64,000 nucleotides of DNA from Streptomyces abyssomicinicus (GCF_008974245.1 NZ_BBZI01000006.1:1101126-1165125), one strand, 5' to 3'. Counted from the stretch's first letter, positions 44,538 to 55,413 are shown. Notes: a model not told the origin generated them from the letters alone. Translations and numbers: made by a program.

Positions 44538-45530
44538 GTGATCTCTCCGGCCTCCCCGATGCCCTCAGGCGGCGCCCACCGGTCCCGGCCGGAAGCGACC
44601 CCGTACGTGGACCTGACCCGCCAGGAGTGGAGCGCGCTGCGTGACAAGACGCCGCTCCCCCTCTCCGCGGAGGAGGTCGAGCGCCTGCGCGGCCTCGGCG
44701 ACGTCATCGACCTGGACGAGGTGCGGGACATCTACCTGCCGCTCTCCCGGCTGCTCAACCTCTACGTGCGTTCCACGGACAACCTGCGGTCCGCCCTGAA
44801 CACCTTCCTCGGCGAGAAGGGCTCCCAGTCGGGGACACCGTTCGTCATAGGGGTGGCCGGCTCGGTCGCGGTCGGCAAGTCGACGGTCTCCCGGCTGCTG
44901 CAGGCGCTGCTCTCCCGGTGGCCGGAGCACCCGCGCGTCGAACTCGTCACCACCGACGGCTTCCTGCTGCCCACCCGCGAGCTCCAGGCGCGCGGGCTGA
45001 TGGAGCGCAAGGGCTTCCCCGAGTCCTACGACCGCCGGGCGCTGACCCGGTTCGTCGCCGACATCAAGGCCGGCAAGGACGAGGTCACCGCGCCGGTCTA
45101 CTCCCACCTGATCTACGACATCGTCCCCGGTGAGAAGCTGACGGTCCGCCGGCCCGACATCCTGATCGTCGAGGGCCTCAACGTCCTGCAGCCCGCCCTC
45201 CCCGGCAAGGACGGCCGCACCCGGGTGGCACTGGCCGACTACTTCGACTTCAGCGTCTACGTCGACGCCAAGCCGGAGGACGTCGAGAAGTGGTACCTGC
45301 ACCGCTTCCGCCGACTGCGCGACACGGCGTTCCAGAACCCCGAGTCGTACTTCCGCCGGTGGACCCAGGTCTCCGAGGAGGAGGCCCTGGAGTACGCCCG
45401 GCGCACCTGGCGGACCATCAACGGGCCCAATCTGGCGGAGAACGTGGCCCCCACCCGTGGCCGGGCCACGCTGGTCCTGCGCAAGGGCCCGGACCACAAG
45501 GTCCAGCGACTGCGGCTGCGCAAACTCTGA
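44538..45530 (+). CDS. coaA: Pantothenate kinase, type I
   Basis: First and controlling step of CoA synthesis. It has 330 aa. The P-loop is GSVAVGKS (residues 108-115), with [30 protein letters not shown], the DIVPGEKL loop and [15 protein letters not shown] switch. The first ~20 residues are a Ser/Pro extension typical in streptomycetes. The GTG is directly behind a -10-like TAACAAT. Next is the DUF389 gene, 24 nt downstream but with its own hexamer. Confidence 0.96.
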   Translation: MISPASPMPSGGAHRSRPEATPYVDLTRQEWSALRDKTPLPLSAEEVERLRGLGDVIDLDEVRDIYLPLSRLLNLYVRSTDNLRSALNTFLGEKGSQSGTPFVIGVAGSVAVGKSTVSRLLQALLSRWPEHPRVELVTTDGFLLPTRELQARGLMERKGFPESYDRRALTRFVADIKAGKDEVTAPVYSHLIYDIVPGEKLTVRRPDILIVEGLNVLQPALPGKDGRTRVALADYFDFSVYVDAKPEDVEKWYLHRFRRLRDTAFQNPESYFRRWTQVSEEEALEYARRTWRTINGPNLAENVAPTRGRATLVLRKGPDHKVQRLRLRKL

Positions 45531-45541
45531 GCGCCGCCCGC

Positions 45542-45547
45542 TAGTCT
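45542..45547 (+). promoter_or_regulatory. -10 element, leaderless DUF389 gene
   Basis: TAGTCT 7 nt before the ATG. Confidence 0.5.
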
Positions 45548-45554
45548 GCCGCGC

Positions 45555-46502
45555 ATGCTGCACCTGCGACTGATCACACCGTCCGCGCGGACGGACGAGG
45601 TGATCGCACTCCTCCGCAAGACCGCCGGCTGCACCCATCTGGTCGTCCTCCCCGGGGCGGCCAGGGAACCGGCGGGCGACCTGATGACGGTGGACGTCGC
45701 CCGTGAGGCCGCCGACGAGGTGATCGCCGGCCTGCGTGCGATCGGCCTCGACCAGGAGGGCTCCATCAGCGCCGACAACCTGGACCTGTCCCTCTCCCGG
45801 CACGCGGACCGGGCCGAGGAGGAGGCACCCGGCGAGGGCGCCGACGCGGTGGTCTGGGACCAGCTGGAGGAGGCCACGCACGAGGAGTCCAGCTTCTCCT
45901 GGACCTACGTGGCCTTCCTGTCACTGGCCACCATGATCGCGGCCTGCGGTGTGGTGCTGGACAACGCGGTGCTGATCGTGGGCGCCATGGCGGTGGGCCC
46001 GGAGTTCGGCCCGCTCGCAGGGTTCTGCACGGCACTGGTCAGGCCCGCGCCGCGGCTGGCGGTGCGCTCGCTGATCGCGCTGCTGGGCGGTTTCGCGGTG
46101 GCCATGGCCCTGACGGTGCTGTTCAGCTTCCTGATGACCGGACTGGGCCTCTTCAGCGCCGAGCAGCTCGCGGCGGAGCGGCCCAACACCGCGTTCATCT
46201 ACGCGCCGGACGCCTTCTCCTTCGTGGTCGCCCTGCTGGCGGGCTGCGCGGGGATGCTCTCGCTGACCTCGGCCAAGTCGGGCGCCCTGGTCGGCGTCGC
46301 CATCTCGGTGACCACGGTCCCGGCGGCCGCCAACGCCGCCGTCGCCTTCGAGTACGACTACTACGGGCAGGCGTGGGGGTCGTCGCTCCAGCTCCTGGTG
46401 AACCTGGGCGGCATCGTCCTGGCGGGCACGCTGACCCTGCTGATCCAGAAGGCGAGCTGGTCCCGCAGGCTCCGCCGCCGCCCCCTCACCGGCACGCCCT
46501 GA
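45555..46502 (+). CDS. DUF389 domain membrane protein
   Basis: A 315-aa protein. The first ~110 residues are soluble, ferredoxin-like (LHLRLITPSARTDEVIALLRKTAGCTHLVVLPGAA). Then come five or six membrane helices: AFLSLATMIAACGVVLDNAVLIVGAMAVGPEFGPLAGFCTAL, SLIALLGGFAVAMALTVLFSFLMTG, AFSFVVALLAGCAGMLSLTSAKSGALVGVAISVTTVPAAANAAVAF and LLVNLGGIVLAGTLTLLIQ. This fits the widespread DUF389/TIGR00341 family, whose function is unknown. It is probably a leaderless transcript. Confidence 0.9.
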   Translation: MLHLRLITPSARTDEVIALLRKTAGCTHLVVLPGAAREPAGDLMTVDVAREAADEVIAGLRAIGLDQEGSISADNLDLSLSRHADRAEEEAPGEGADAVVWDQLEEATHEESSFSWTYVAFLSLATMIAACGVVLDNAVLIVGAMAVGPEFGPLAGFCTALVRPAPRLAVRSLIALLGGFAVAMALTVLFSFLMTGLGLFSAEQLAAERPNTAFIYAPDAFSFVVALLAGCAGMLSLTSAKSGALVGVAISVTTVPAAANAAVAFEYDYYGQAWGSSLQLLVNLGGIVLAGTLTLLIQKASWSRRLRRRPLTGTP

Positions 46503-46544
46503 ACCGGCCGCGCGGCACGGCGCGCAAAAGGCTGCGCGGCACGG

Positions 46545-46612
46545 CACGAAGCAGCGCGGCACGGCGGGCACGAAGCAGCGCGGCACGGCGCGCACGAAGC
46601 GGCACGGCACGG
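46545..46612. repeat. 24-nt tandem repeat
   Basis: CACGAAGCAGCGCGGCACGG-type 24-nt units at 46545 and 46569, with a partial third, in the 188-nt gap between two convergent genes (DUF389 and glmM). No gene is present. Confidence 0.75.
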
Positions 46613-46690
46613 GCAGGCGCAGCACGGAAGACGCAGCACGAAAAGGCGCACGGGCCGCGTCCGGCCCGCCGCCCCTCCCGTACGCCCGTG

Positions 46691-48049
46691 TCAGCCCAGC
46701 GCGGACTTGACGACGTCGGCCAGCCGTCCGGCCACCGACTCCGCCTGGTGGATGTCGGCCGCCTCGACCATCACCCGCACCAGCGGCTCGGTGCCGGACG
46801 GCCGCAGCAGCACCCGCCCGGTGGTGCCCAGCTCGCGCTCCGCCTCGTCCACGGCGGCGGCCAGCTCGGCGGAGGTGGAGACGCGCGCCTTGTCGACGTC
46901 GCGCACGTTCACCAGCACCTGCGGCAGCCGCTCCATCACCGAGGCCAGCTCGCGCAGCGGACGCCCGCTCGCCGCGATCCGGGCCGCGAGCAGCAGCCCG
47001 GTGAGGGTGCCGTCGCCGGTGGTGGCGTGGTCGAGGGCGATCACGTGGCCGGACTGCTCACCGCCCAGCGCGAAGCCGTGCTCCTTCATCTCCTCCAGCA
47101 CGTAGCGGTCGCCGACCGCGGTCTGGACGAGCTGGATGCCCTCGCGCTCCATGGCGAGCTTGAAGCCCAGGTTGGACATCACCGTCGCGACCACGGTGTC
47201 GGCGCGCAGCACGCCGCGCTCCCGCATCGCCAGGGCGAGGATCGCCAGGATCTGGTCCCCGTCGACCTCCTCGCCGGTGTGGTCGACCGCGAGGCACCGG
47301 TCGGCGTCGCCGTCGTGCGCGATGCCCAGGTCCGCGCCGTGCTCGACGACCGCGGCCTTGAGCTTGCCGAGGTGGGTGGAGCCGTAGCCGTCGTTGATGT
47401 TGAGGCCGTCCGGCTCGGCGCCGATCGTGACGACCCGGGCGCCGGCCCGCTCGAAGGCGGCCGGGGAGACCCGGGACGCGGCGCCGTGCGCCTCGTCGAG
47501 CACGACCGTCAGGCCGTCGAGCCGGTTGGGGAGCACGCCGAGCAGGTGGGCGACGTAGGTCTCCAGGCCCTCCAGGTGCTCGCCGACCCGGCCGACGCCC
47601 GCACCGGTCGGCCGGTCCCACGGGGCGCCGGTGCTGTGCTCGCGGTAGACGGCCTCGATGCGGTCCTCGAGCTCGTCGGCCAGCTTGTGGCCACCGCGGG
47701 CGAAGAACTTGATGCCGTTGTCGGGCATGGCGTTGTGGCTGGCGGAGAGCATCACGCCGAGGTCCGCGCCGAGCACACCGGTCAGGTGGGCGACCGCCGG
47801 TGTGGGCAGTACGCCCACCTTGAGCACGTCCACACCCGCACTGGCGAGACCGGCCACCACGGCGGCCTCCAGGAACTCTCCGGACGCGCGCGGGTCCCGT
47901 CCGACGACCGCCTTGGGGCGATGCCCCTCGAAGGTGCCCGCCTCGGCCAGTACGTGCGCCGCCGCCACGGAGAGACCGAGCGCGAGCTCGGCCGTCAGGT
48001 CCGCGTTGGCGACACCCCGTACACCGTCCGTGCCGAAGAGTCGTCCCAC
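46691..48049 (-). CDS. glmM: Phosphoglucosamine mutase
   Basis: Converts GlcN-6-P to GlcN-1-P, the step after GlmS. It has 452 aa. It starts [14 protein letters not shown]. The phosphoserine is Ser104 in [12 protein letters not shown], the metal loop is [11 protein letters not shown], the sugar loop is GGEQSGH, and the phosphate site is [15 protein letters not shown] at 48049 has GGAGG 4 nt before it; the upstream in-frame ATG would add eight residues not seen in the family. It follows rpsI across a strong terminator, so it has its own promoter. Confidence 0.97.
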   Translation of the reverse strand: MGRLFGTDGVRGVANADLTAELALGLSVAAAHVLAEAGTFEGHRPKAVVGRDPRASGEFLEAAVVAGLASAGVDVLKVGVLPTPAVAHLTGVLGADLGVMLSASHNAMPDNGIKFFARGGHKLADELEDRIEAVYREHSTGAPWDRPTGAGVGRVGEHLEGLETYVAHLLGVLPNRLDGLTVVLDEAHGAASRVSPAAFERAGARVVTIGAEPDGLNINDGYGSTHLGKLKAAVVEHGADLGIAHDGDADRCLAVDHTGEEVDGDQILAILALAMRERGVLRADTVVATVMSNLGFKLAMEREGIQLVQTAVGDRYVLEEMKEHGFALGGEQSGHVIALDHATTGDGTLTGLLLAARIAASGRPLRELASVMERLPQVLVNVRDVDKARVSTSAELAAAVDEAERELGTTGRVLLRPSGTEPLVRVMVEAADIHQAESVAGRLADVVKSALG

Positions 48050-48206
48050 TGGTCCTCCAGAGAAGTGCTGCATCAGATGTGCTGCGCCGCAGGGGCTGCG
48101 TCGCAGGTGCCGCGTCGGAAGTTCTGCATCGTGACGAACGCCGCACCAGAGGCCCTATGAGCCTTACAGCACATTGTTCCCTTATATGACTGTCGCCGCT
48201 GATAAA

Positions 48207-48249
48207 CGAACGCCCCGGCGGCACAAAGTGAGTGCCGCCGGGGCGTTCG
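48207..48249 (-). terminator. Terminator after rpsI
   Basis: Perfect 18-bp stem CGAACGCCCCGGCGGCAC with its exact complement, loop AAAGTGA. Confidence 0.92.
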
Positions 48250-48290
48250 GACGTACTGCGGGTCTGCCGTACGTACAGGCAGCGCCGGGT

Positions 48291-48803
48291 TTAGCGCTTG
48301 CTGTACTGCGGGGCCTTACGGGCCTTCTTCAGACCGGCCTTCTTGCGCTCGACGGCACGCGCGTCGCGGCTCAGGAAGCCGGCCTTCTTCAGCGCGCCAC
48401 GGTTGTTGTCGACGTCCGCCTCGTTCAGCGCACGGGCGACACCCAGACGGAGCGCACCGGCCTGGCCGGAGACGCCGCCACCCGCGATGCGGGCGATGAC
48501 GTCGTAGCGGCCCTCGAGCTCGAGCACCTTGAAGGGCTCGTTGACTTCCTGCTGGTGCACCTTGTTCGGGAAGTAGTCCTCGAGGGTGCGACCGTTGATC
48601 TTCCACTTGCCGGTGCCCGGGACGATCCGGACACGGGCGATGGCGTTCTTGCGACGGCCCAGGCCGGCGGCCGGCTGGGGCTCGCCGAAGCGGGAGGCCA
48701 TGGACTCCGAGGTGTACTCACCCTCGACGGGGACCTCGGACTCGGTGGTGTAGCTGTCGATGTCAAGCTCTTCGAGCGGCTGCTCGGCAGTGGTCTCGGC
48801 CAC
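48291..48803 (-). CDS. rpsI: 30S ribosomal protein S9
   Basis: A 170-aa protein. The first ~45 residues are an acidic actinobacterial extension ([24 protein letters not shown]). The S9 core follows: [49 protein letters not shown], ending with the tRNA-contacting tail [11 protein letters not shown]. It is co-transcribed with rplM, 42 nt upstream. Confidence 0.98.
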   Translation of the reverse strand: MAETTAEQPLEELDIDSYTTESEVPVEGEYTSESMASRFGEPQPAAGLGRRKNAIARVRIVPGTGKWKINGRTLEDYFPNKVHQQEVNEPFKVLELEGRYDVIARIAGGGVSGQAGALRLGVARALNEADVDNNRGALKKAGFLSRDARAVERKKAGLKKARKAPQYSKR

Positions 48804-48845
48804 GATTCTCCTCAGATTCTCTTCAGGCTTAGGGGGTGGCCGTAC

Positions 48846-49289
48846 TTACTGCGCGACCTGGGTGATCTCGAACGGAACCGGCTGCTGGGCAGCGTGCGGG
48901 TGGTTCTCGCCCGAGTAGACCTTCAGCTTGGAGAGCATCTGACGGCCCAGGGTGTTCTTGGGGAGCATGCCCTTGACGGCCTTCTCGATGGCCTTCTCCG
49001 GGTTCTTCGCGAGCAGCTCGTCGTAACGAACCGAACGCAGACCGCCCGGGTAGCCGGAGTGGCGGTAGGCCATCTTCTGGGTCTTCTTGTTGCCGGACAG
49101 GTGCACCTTGTCCGCGTTGATGATGATGACGAAGTCACCAGCGTCGACGTGGGGCGCGTAGATCGGCTTGTGCTTGCCCCGCAGGAGGGAGGCAGCGGTG
49201 GACGCCAGACGGCCGAGGACGACGTCCTGGGCGTCAATGACGTGCCACTGGCGGGTGATATCGCCGGGCTTGGGGCTGAACGTACGCAC
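48846..49289 (-). CDS. rplM: 50S ribosomal protein L13
   Basis: A 147-aa protein: [51 protein letters not shown], and [14 protein letters not shown] are all standard L13. First gene of rplM-rpsI; its promoter lies in the 259-nt gap shared with the plus-strand membrane-protein gene. Confidence 0.98.
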   Translation of the reverse strand: MRTFSPKPGDITRQWHVIDAQDVVLGRLASTAASLLRGKHKPIYAPHVDAGDFVIIINADKVHLSGNKKTQKMAYRHSGYPGGLRSVRYDELLAKNPEKAIEKAVKGMLPKNTLGRQMLSKLKVYSGENHPHAAQQPVPFEITQVAQ

Positions 49290-49535
49290 GGTTCGTGGCC
49301 TTCGCTATCTTCAGTGAATGGTCCTAGACAAGGTCACCGAAGCGATCACGACAGCCCTGACCGCACTGCGGTGACGCATACCGCGTGCTGGTCGCTGGTC
49401 ATCGGCCCGGTGGACCGGTGTAAGGGCCCGTCCCGTGAGAATGAGCAAGCCAATACACAACGAACATGCAGGCTACCCTCCGCCCCGCCCATGGGTCAAA
49501 ACGCCCGCGCTTCACGCCCCGCGCGGCGGCCCGTC

Positions 49536-49541
49536 TAGGAT
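49536..49541 (+). promoter_or_regulatory. -10 element, leaderless membrane protein gene
   Basis: TAGGAT 7 nt before the ATG of the following gene. Confidence 0.5.
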
Positions 49542-49548
49542 GCGCGGC

Positions 49549-50442
49549 ATGAGTTATGGGCAGGGGGGGCCTGGGCCACAGCAGTGGGACCCTTGGAAGC
49601 CCCAATCGCAGCAGCCGGACGCCGTCGCGCCTCAGCCGTGGTCGCAGGGCGGCACCGACGCATCAGGGGGACCCGACTGGGAAGCCCTCGCCGACACCTC
49701 CGCGGCCAAGGCCAAACGCCGCCGGATCATCGCCGCGGGCGCCGCGGCCGCGGTCGTCGCCGCCGGCGCGGTCACCGCGGTGCTCCTGACCCGCGGCGGG
49801 GAGGAACCGTCCACCGCCGGCGGTTCCGGCGGCGCGTCGGCCTCCACCGGCACGCCCTCGTTCGCGCCCACCAGCGCGCCCCCGCCGCTGGACCCGGAGG
49901 AGATCCTGGCGGACTCCCGCAAGGACACCGCCCCGCTCTCCCCCGCCGCGCTCTTCCCGGGCAAGGCCGGCGGCGAGCTGGCCCTCGGCCAGGCGTCCTA
50001 CGTCAGGGGACCGTCCGCCGAGACCACCGACTGCGCCTCCGCCGCCCAGCACACCCTGCCGGCCGTGCTGAACGCCAACGGCTGCACGAAGATGCTCCGC
50101 GCCACCTGGACCCGTGACGGCGTGGCCGTCACCGTCGGCGTCGCCGTCTTCGACACCGCCGAGGACGCCACGGCGGCCCGCGGCCAGGCCGACAAGGCCG
50201 CCATCATCGAGCCGCTGTCCGGTAAGGGGGTGAAACCGTTCTGCGACGGCGCGGTCTGCCGCACCACCATCAATTCCTACGGGCGGTACGCCTACTTCAC
50301 GATCACCGGCTTCGCCGGCGGCAAGGACGTCACCGCGCAGGACAGGAAGGTCTTCGACGCGGGCGACCAGCTCGCCCACTACACCTTCCAGCAGATCCAC
50401 CGCCGCGGCGAGGCGCAGGCCACCGCGGCCCCGGCGGCCTGA
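49549..50442 (+). CDS. Hypothetical single-pass membrane protein
   Basis: A 297-aa protein. A Gln/Pro/Trp-rich cytoplasmic tail (SYGQGGPGPQQWDPWKPQSQQ) is followed by one membrane helix (RIIAAGAAAAVVAAGAVTAVLLT). The Ser/Thr/Pro linker leads to an extracytoplasmic domain of about 170 residues with four cysteines (TTDCASA, NGCTKML, FCDGAVC) that could form two disulfides. No known domain is recognised. ATG at 49549 is preferred because of the -10 box. It is divergent from rplM. Confidence 0.8.
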   Translation: MSYGQGGPGPQQWDPWKPQSQQPDAVAPQPWSQGGTDASGGPDWEALADTSAAKAKRRRIIAAGAAAAVVAAGAVTAVLLTRGGEEPSTAGGSGGASASTGTPSFAPTSAPPPLDPEEILADSRKDTAPLSPAALFPGKAGGELALGQASYVRGPSAETTDCASAAQHTLPAVLNANGCTKMLRATWTRDGVAVTVGVAVFDTAEDATAARGQADKAAIIEPLSGKGVKPFCDGAVCRTTINSYGRYAYFTITGFAGGKDVTAQDRKVFDAGDQLAHYTFQQIHRRGEAQATAAPAA

Positions 50443-50577
50443 CCCGCGCCGGGGTCACGGGGCACGGTCTGCCCCGTGACCCGGCGCCCAGCCCCAGAAC
50501 CTCACGCGGGGCCCGGGCCGGGAGGAGCCGGTCCTCGGCGGCGCCCCGGCCGCCCACGGCCCGTCCGTGCCCTCCCC

Positions 50578-50645
50578 GGGGGCCCGGGGAGCGCGCCCCG
50601 GCCCCGGTGGAGCGCCCCGGCCCCGCCCCGGGGAGCGCCCCGACG
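50578..50645. repeat. GGAGCGCCCCGGCCCC repeats
   Basis: Three to four short GC units lie between two convergent genes (membrane protein and truA), in a 224-nt gap without a gene. Confidence 0.6.
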
Positions 50646-50666
50646 CCGTGGAGCCCGCGCGGCACC

Positions 50667-51545
50667 TCAGTCGCAGGTGACGCAGCCCTCGACCGCCGCC
50701 GCGCCCGGCAGGGTCCGCCGGTTGCGGGCGGCCAGGTTCCGCGCGGCGAGCTGGTCGTCGGCCGGATAGCCGACCTCCTCCAGCGTCAGCCCGTGCGGCC
50801 GCACCACGTGCACGGCGGAGTCCCGCACCCCGGCCGCCAGCACCTTCCCGGGCCACTCGACCGGCCGGTGCCCGTCGCCGACGAACAGCAGGGCGCCGAT
50901 CAGCGAGCGCACCATGTTGTGGCAGAAGGCGTCCGCCCGCACCGTCGCGGTGACGATCCCGTCGTCCCCGCGTACCAGGCTGAGCTCCTGGAGGGTGCGG
51001 ATGGTGGTGGCGCCCTCCCGCTTCTTGCAGTACGCGGCGAAATCGTGCTCGCCGAGCAGCGCCTTGGCCGCCTCGTTCATCGCGGCGACGTCCAGGGGCC
51101 AGTCGTGCCACAGCACGTGCCCGCGCAGCAGCGGGTCGACGCCGCCGGGGGCGTCCGTGACGCGGTAGGCGTACCGGCGCCAGATCGCGGAGAACCGCGC
51201 GTTGAACCCGGCGGGCGCCTCGACGGCGGACCAGATCCGCACGTCCCGGGAGAGCCGCCCGGCGAGCCGCTTGAGCAGCTTCTCCCGGTGCTCGGCCCAC
51301 AGCTCCTCCGGAAGGTCGACGTGGGCGACCTGCCCCCGGGCGTGCACCCCGGCATCGGTGCGGCCGGCCACGGTCAGCTCGTACGTCGTCTCCCGCGACC
51401 GGGTCACGGTGCGCAGCGCGTCCTCGATCTCGCCCTGCACGGTCCGCTTCCCGCCGGCCTGCTTGGCCCAGCCGTGGAAGCCGGACCCGTCGTAGGACAG
51501 GTCCAGCCGCACCCGGACGAACCCGGGCTGTACTTCGTCGCTCAC
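50667..51545 (-). CDS. truA: tRNA pseudouridine(38-40) synthase
   Basis: A 292-aa enzyme that isomerises uridines 38-40 in tRNA anticodon arms. Catalytic Asp64 lies in [17 protein letters not shown]. Other signatures are [27 protein letters not shown], and [19 protein letters not shown]. It ends with a CVTCD motif. GTG start. It lies downstream of rplQ across a terminator-like hairpin, the common actinobacterial order. Confidence 0.97.
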   Translation of the reverse strand: MSDEVQPGFVRVRLDLSYDGSGFHGWAKQAGGKRTVQGEIEDALRTVTRSRETTYELTVAGRTDAGVHARGQVAHVDLPEELWAEHREKLLKRLAGRLSRDVRIWSAVEAPAGFNARFSAIWRRYAYRVTDAPGGVDPLLRGHVLWHDWPLDVAAMNEAAKALLGEHDFAAYCKKREGATTIRTLQELSLVRGDDGIVTATVRADAFCHNMVRSLIGALLFVGDGHRPVEWPGKVLAAGVRDSAVHVVRPHGLTLEEVGYPADDQLAARNLAARNRRTLPGAAAVEGCVTCD

Positions 51546-51570
51546 CCTTCGATCCTCTCAGGTCCCCGCA

Positions 51571-51611
51571 CGCGAAAGCGGGCCCGCCCCGGAAGGGCGG
51601 ACCCGCTCGCG
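51571..51611 (-). terminator. Terminator after rplQ
   Basis: Stem built from CGCG, AGCGGG and CCGCCC paired to GGGCGG, CCCGCT and CGCG, with one C-A mismatch, loop CGGAA. It precedes truA. Confidence 0.75.
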
Positions 51612-51635
51612 TCAGGCGTCAGCCAGGGCGCCGAA

Positions 51636-52130
51636 TCAGGCGTCCTTGGACTCCTCGGCCGGAGCCTCGGTGGCCTCGTTCGTCTCGGTGGCCTCGGCCT
51701 GCTTGGCCTCGTCCTCCTTGACGGCGCGCTTGGTGGCGGCCTCGGCCTCGCCGGTGGCCTGCTGGGCCACGGTCAGGGCCTCCACCAGCTCGATGACGGC
51801 CATGGGCGCGTTGTCGCCACGGCGGTTACCGATCTTGGTGATGCGCGTGTAACCACCGGGGCGGTTCTCGTAGCGCGGGCCGATCTCGGTGAAGAGCGTG
51901 TGGACGATGCTCTTGTCCGTGATCACCGAGAGCACCTGGCGGCGGTTGTGAAGGTCACCCTTCTTCGCCTTGGTGACCAGACGCTCGGCGTACGGGCGCA
52001 GACGGCGCGCCTTGGCCTCGGTGGTGGTGATGCGGCCGTGCTCGAAGAGGCTCTTGGCGAGGTTCGCGAGGAGCAGCTTCTCGTGCGCGGCGCTGCCGCC
52101 CAGACGGGCACCCTTGGTGGGCTTCGGCAT
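51636..52130 (-). CDS. rplQ: 50S ribosomal protein L17
   Basis: A 164-aa protein; the L17 core is the first ~115 residues ([41 protein letters not shown]). The last ~45 are an acidic Ala/Glu/Thr tail ([38 protein letters not shown]) common in streptomycetes. It follows rpoA, with a strong hairpin between them. Confidence 0.98.
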   Translation of the reverse strand: MPKPTKGARLGGSAAHEKLLLANLAKSLFEHGRITTTEAKARRLRPYAERLVTKAKKGDLHNRRQVLSVITDKSIVHTLFTEIGPRYENRPGGYTRITKIGNRRGDNAPMAVIELVEALTVAQQATGEAEAATKRAVKEDEAKQAEATETNEATEAPAEESKDA

Positions 52131-52272
52131 GTCTTCTCCTAGGTGTCTGCCCCGGCCGTATCAGGTACCGGAGTCAGTATCCGAGCGGGCGGTCGCCCGT
52201 CGAAGATCCGGGACGAACCCGGAAGAGTGAACAGCACCCCAGGGTACGGCGTCCCGAAGGGTGCGGACCGTG

Positions 52273-52304
52273 CCTGTGGCGGGGTCCGGGGACCCCGCCA
52301 CAGG
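52273..52304 (-). terminator. Internal hairpin between rpoA and rplQ
   Basis: 15-bp perfect arms CCTGTGGCGGGGTCC / GGACCCCGCCACAGG with a 2-nt centre, 6 nt past the rpoA stop. It is strong enough to end or process transcripts inside an operon normally read through. Confidence 0.8.
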
Positions 52305-52310
52305 AGACGG

Positions 52311-53333
52311 TCAGTACTGCTCGGTCTCGACGAACCCGGCGTCCGAGTCGTCGTCCGCGCCGAACGCGTCGGCGGCGGCGGTCGGGTCGAATCCGGGCGG
52401 GCTGTCCTTGAGGGCCAGGCCCATGCCGGCCAGCTTCGCCTTGACCTCGTCGATGGACTTCGCGCCGAAGTTGCGGATGTCCAGCAGGTCGGCCTCGGAG
52501 CGGGCGACGAGCTCACCCACGGAGTGGATGCCCTCGCGCTTGAGGCAGTTGTACGACCGAACGGTGAGCTCGAGCTCCTCGATCGGCAGCGCCAGGTCGG
52601 CGGCCAGGGCGGCGTCCGTCGGGGACGGGCCCATGTCGATGCCCTCGGCGTCGACGTTGAGCTCGCGGGCCAGACCGAACAGCTCGACCAGGGTCTTGCC
52701 GGCCGACGCCATGGCGTCACGCGGACGCATGGCCTGCTTGGTCTCGACGTCGACGATCAGCTTGTCGAAGTCGGTGCGCTGCTCGACTCGGGTCGCCTCG
52801 ACCTTGTAGGTGACCTTGAGGACCGGCGAGTAGATCGAGTCGACCGGGATGCGGCCGATCTCCTGGCCGGCCTGCTTGTTCTGGACGGCGGAGACGTAGC
52901 CGCGACCGCGCTCGACGGTCAGCTCCATCTCCAGCTTGCCCTTGCCGTTCAGCGAGGCCAGAACCAGGTCGGGGTTGTGCACCTCGACACCGGCCGGGGG
53001 CGCGATGTCGGCGGCGGTGACCAGACCCGGGCCCTGCTTGCGCAGGTACATCACGACCGGCTCGTCGTGCTCCGAGGAGACGACCAGCTGCTTGATGTTG
53101 AGGATCAGGTCGGTGACGTCCTCCTTGACGCCCGGCACGGTGGTGAACTCGTGCAGCACGCCGTCGATGCGGATGGACGTGACCGCCGCACCCGGGATCG
53201 AGGAGAGGAGGGTACGACGCAGGGAGTTGCCGAGGGTGTAACCGAAGCCCGGCTCCAGCGGCTCGATCACGAACCGGGAGCGGAACTCGTCGACGACCTC
53301 TTCGGTCAACGAGGGACGCTGAGCGATCAGCAT
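52311..53333 (-). CDS. rpoA: DNA-directed RNA polymerase subunit alpha
   Basis: A 340-aa protein. The N-terminal assembly domain starts [39 protein letters not shown]. The C-terminal domain has [41 protein letters not shown]. The end is an acidic tail ([15 protein letters not shown]). Gene order rpsM-rpsK-rpoA-rplQ is the standard alpha operon. Confidence 0.98.
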   Translation of the reverse strand: MLIAQRPSLTEEVVDEFRSRFVIEPLEPGFGYTLGNSLRRTLLSSIPGAAVTSIRIDGVLHEFTTVPGVKEDVTDLILNIKQLVVSSEHDEPVVMYLRKQGPGLVTAADIAPPAGVEVHNPDLVLASLNGKGKLEMELTVERGRGYVSAVQNKQAGQEIGRIPVDSIYSPVLKVTYKVEATRVEQRTDFDKLIVDVETKQAMRPRDAMASAGKTLVELFGLARELNVDAEGIDMGPSPTDAALAADLALPIEELELTVRSYNCLKREGIHSVGELVARSEADLLDIRNFGAKSIDEVKAKLAGMGLALKDSPPGFDPTAAADAFGADDDSDAGFVETEQY

Positions 53334-53522
53334 TCTTGGATCAGATCCTTCTTTCGTGGACGCCCGCTATTTGACGTCCGACAAAACCGTGCCCATTGCC
53401 GAGGCACGGGTACTGCAAGGATACGGGCGGCACGCCCCCTCACGGAGTCGTACCGCCCGGCACCTCAAGCCCTCACGGGCGTCGCACGCGGCGACCGGCA
53501 GCCGGGAGAACCCGGCAGCGGA

Positions 53523-53927
53523 TCAGACGCGACGACGCTTCGGCGGACGGCAGCCGTTGTGCGGGGTGGGGGTGACGTCCTGGATCGAACCCACCTCGAG
53601 GCCGGTGGCCTGGAGGGAGCGGATCGCGGTCTCACGGCCGGAGCCGGGACCCTTGACGAAGACGTCGACCTTGCGCATGCCGTGCTCCTGCGCGCGACGC
53701 GCGGCCGACTCGGCGGCCATCTGCGCGGCGAACGGGGTGGACTTGCGCGAGCCCTTGAAGCCGACGTGGCCGGCGGAGGCCCAGGAGATCACGTTGCCGG
53801 ACGGGTCCGTGATCGAGACGATCGTGTTGTTGAACGTGCTCTTGATGTGCGCGTGGCCGTGAGCGACGTTCTTCTTTTCCTTGCGGCGCACCTTCTTGGC
53901 AGCGCCCTGACGTCCCTTGGGGGGCAT
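53523..53927 (-). CDS. rpsK: 30S ribosomal protein S11
   Basis: 134-aa S11: [36 protein letters not shown] and the closing [17 protein letters not shown]. It sits 66 nt after rpsM in the alpha operon. Confidence 0.98.
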   Translation of the reverse strand: MPPKGRQGAAKKVRRKEKKNVAHGHAHIKSTFNNTIVSITDPSGNVISWASAGHVGFKGSRKSTPFAAQMAAESAARRAQEHGMRKVDVFVKGPGSGRETAIRSLQATGLEVGSIQDVTPTPHNGCRPPKRRRV

Positions 53928-53992
53928 GTCTTATCTCCTACGGGAGGTGGTCGGTCCTACAGCGAAGACCGTGGACAGTCGTCCGCTGCGGA

Positions 53993-54373
53993 CTACTTCT
54001 TGCCCGGCTTCTTCTTGCCGGCGATGGCGCGACGCGGGCCCTTGCGGGTACGGGCGTTCGTGCTGGTGCGCTGGCCGCGGACCGGCAGGCCACGACGGTG
54101 ACGCAGACCCTGGTACGAGCCGATCTCGACCTTGCGGCGGATGTCGGCCGCAACCTCGCGACGGAGGTCACCCTCGGTCTTGATGTTGGCGTCCACGTAC
54201 TCGCGGATCGCGACGAGCTGCTCCTCGGAGAGGTCGCGAACACGGATGTTCGGGTCGATGCCCGTCGCGGCCAGCGTCTGCTGGGAGAGGGTCCGGCCGA
54301 TGCCGAACACGTAGGTGAGGGCGACCTCCACGCGCTTTTCGCGCGGGATGTCAACACCGGAAACGCGTGCCAT
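53993..54373 (-). CDS. rpsM: 30S ribosomal protein S13
   Basis: 126-aa S13: [54 protein letters not shown] and a Lys-rich end. The 205-nt gap to rpmJ contains a 7-bp hairpin CGGAACC / GGTTCCG (54489-54510). Confidence 0.98.
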   Translation of the reverse strand: MARVSGVDIPREKRVEVALTYVFGIGRTLSQQTLAATGIDPNIRVRDLSEEQLVAIREYVDANIKTEGDLRREVAADIRRKVEIGSYQGLRHRRGLPVRGQRTSTNARTRKGPRRAIAGKKKPGKK

Positions 54374-54578
54374 TCAATGGCTCCAGTTGGTTGTCGGAGG
54401 TCTGCAGCAGAACCGGCCCCCGCCCGCCGTTCCCCGCCGTTTCACGGGGTCGGTACGGGACGGGTCCCCAGCCTCCGACCGGGGGTGTCGGAACCGACGA
54501 GACGGTTCCGGGTCCTGCGTATGACAATTTGCTCGCGTCGCGCGAAGACTCTGCGGAAGCAGAGGGGAGGTCAGTGCG

Positions 54579-54692
54579 TCAGCCCTGGCGCTGCTTGTGG
54601 CGCGGGTTCTCGCAGATGACCATGACCCGACCGTGACGGCGGATCACCCTGCACTTGTCGCAGATCTTCTTGACGCTCGGCTTGACCTTCAT
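54579..54692 (-). CDS. rpmJ: 50S ribosomal protein L36
   Basis: 37-aa protein, [20 protein letters not shown] then [17 protein letters not shown]. It has the zinc-type C-x2-C...C-x4-H pattern (CDKC, CENPRH), so this is the zinc-binding form of L36. It lies between infA and rpsM. Confidence 0.97.
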   Translation of the reverse strand: MKVKPSVKKICDKCRVIRRHGRVMVICENPRHKQRQG

Positions 54693-54770
54693 GGGATGAG
54701 GTTCTCCGGGTCAGTGCCACCACCCGCGCGGACCGTCCAAGCCGGACGGATGCACGGAGTGCAGGCAGAT

Positions 54771-54992
54771 CTACTTGTACCGGTAGACGATCCGGCCACG
54801 CGTCAGGTCGTACGGAGACAGCTCCACCACGACCCGGTCGTCAGGGAGGATGCGGATGTAGTGCATACGCATCTTGCCGCTGATGTGAGCCAGGACCTGG
54901 TGGCCGTTCTGGAGCTCGACCCTGAACATGGCGTTCGGCAGAGACTCGACGACAGTGCCCTCGATCTCGATGGCACCTTGCTTCTTGGCCAC
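54771..54992 (-). CDS. infA: Translation initiation factor IF-1
   Basis: 73-aa OB-fold protein: [61 protein letters not shown] at 54992 follows AAGGG; the frame is open upstream but only this start gives the standard protein. First gene of infA-rpmJ-rpsM-rpsK-rpoA-rplQ. Confidence 0.98.
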   Translation of the reverse strand: MAKKQGAIEIEGTVVESLPNAMFRVELQNGHQVLAHISGKMRMHYIRILPDDRVVVELSPYDLTRGRIVYRYK

Positions 54993-55074
54993 GCTTCGCC
55001 CTTCGAATCGACTACCTTGATCGACCCCGCGCGAAGCGCATACGGACATGCGGGTGCACGGGAGCCGACGAGTC

Positions 55075-55104
55075 AGTCTACGTCAGGGCCCCGTGAAATA
55101 CGAA
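55075..55104 (-). promoter_or_regulatory. Possible promoter of the infA operon
   Basis: Minus strand TTCGTA, 18 nt, TAGACT, about 83 nt before the infA start. The -10 is good, the -35 weak. Confidence 0.4.
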
Positions 55105-55413
55105 TCGGGGAAGAATGCCCCATCCGCGTGATCCTTATGCCGGATAGCGGCGACGGACAGCGGCACGGCGTCCTGCACGCGCCGGGGCGAGGCCCCGCGG
55201 AAGGGCACGCGGCGGGCGCCCGGCGCGTCCCCGCCGGGCCGGCGGCGGGCACTCGGGCCGAGGGGCGGGCATTCGGGCCGGCCGAACGGACCGCGCCCCG
55301 CCCCCGGGCCCGCCGAACCCCGCACGACCGGCGGGGTGGGGCAACGACAGAGGCAGGGGCAGCGGCAGGGGCAGGGGCCGGGGCCGGGGCCGGGACAGGG
55401 CGCCCGGCAGGGC
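55105..55413. other. Low-complexity gap between infA promoter and map
   Basis: About 310 nt of G/C-rich simple sequence, including a GGGGCCGGGGCC run near 55370-55400. I see no gene or clear hairpin. Confidence 0.5.
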
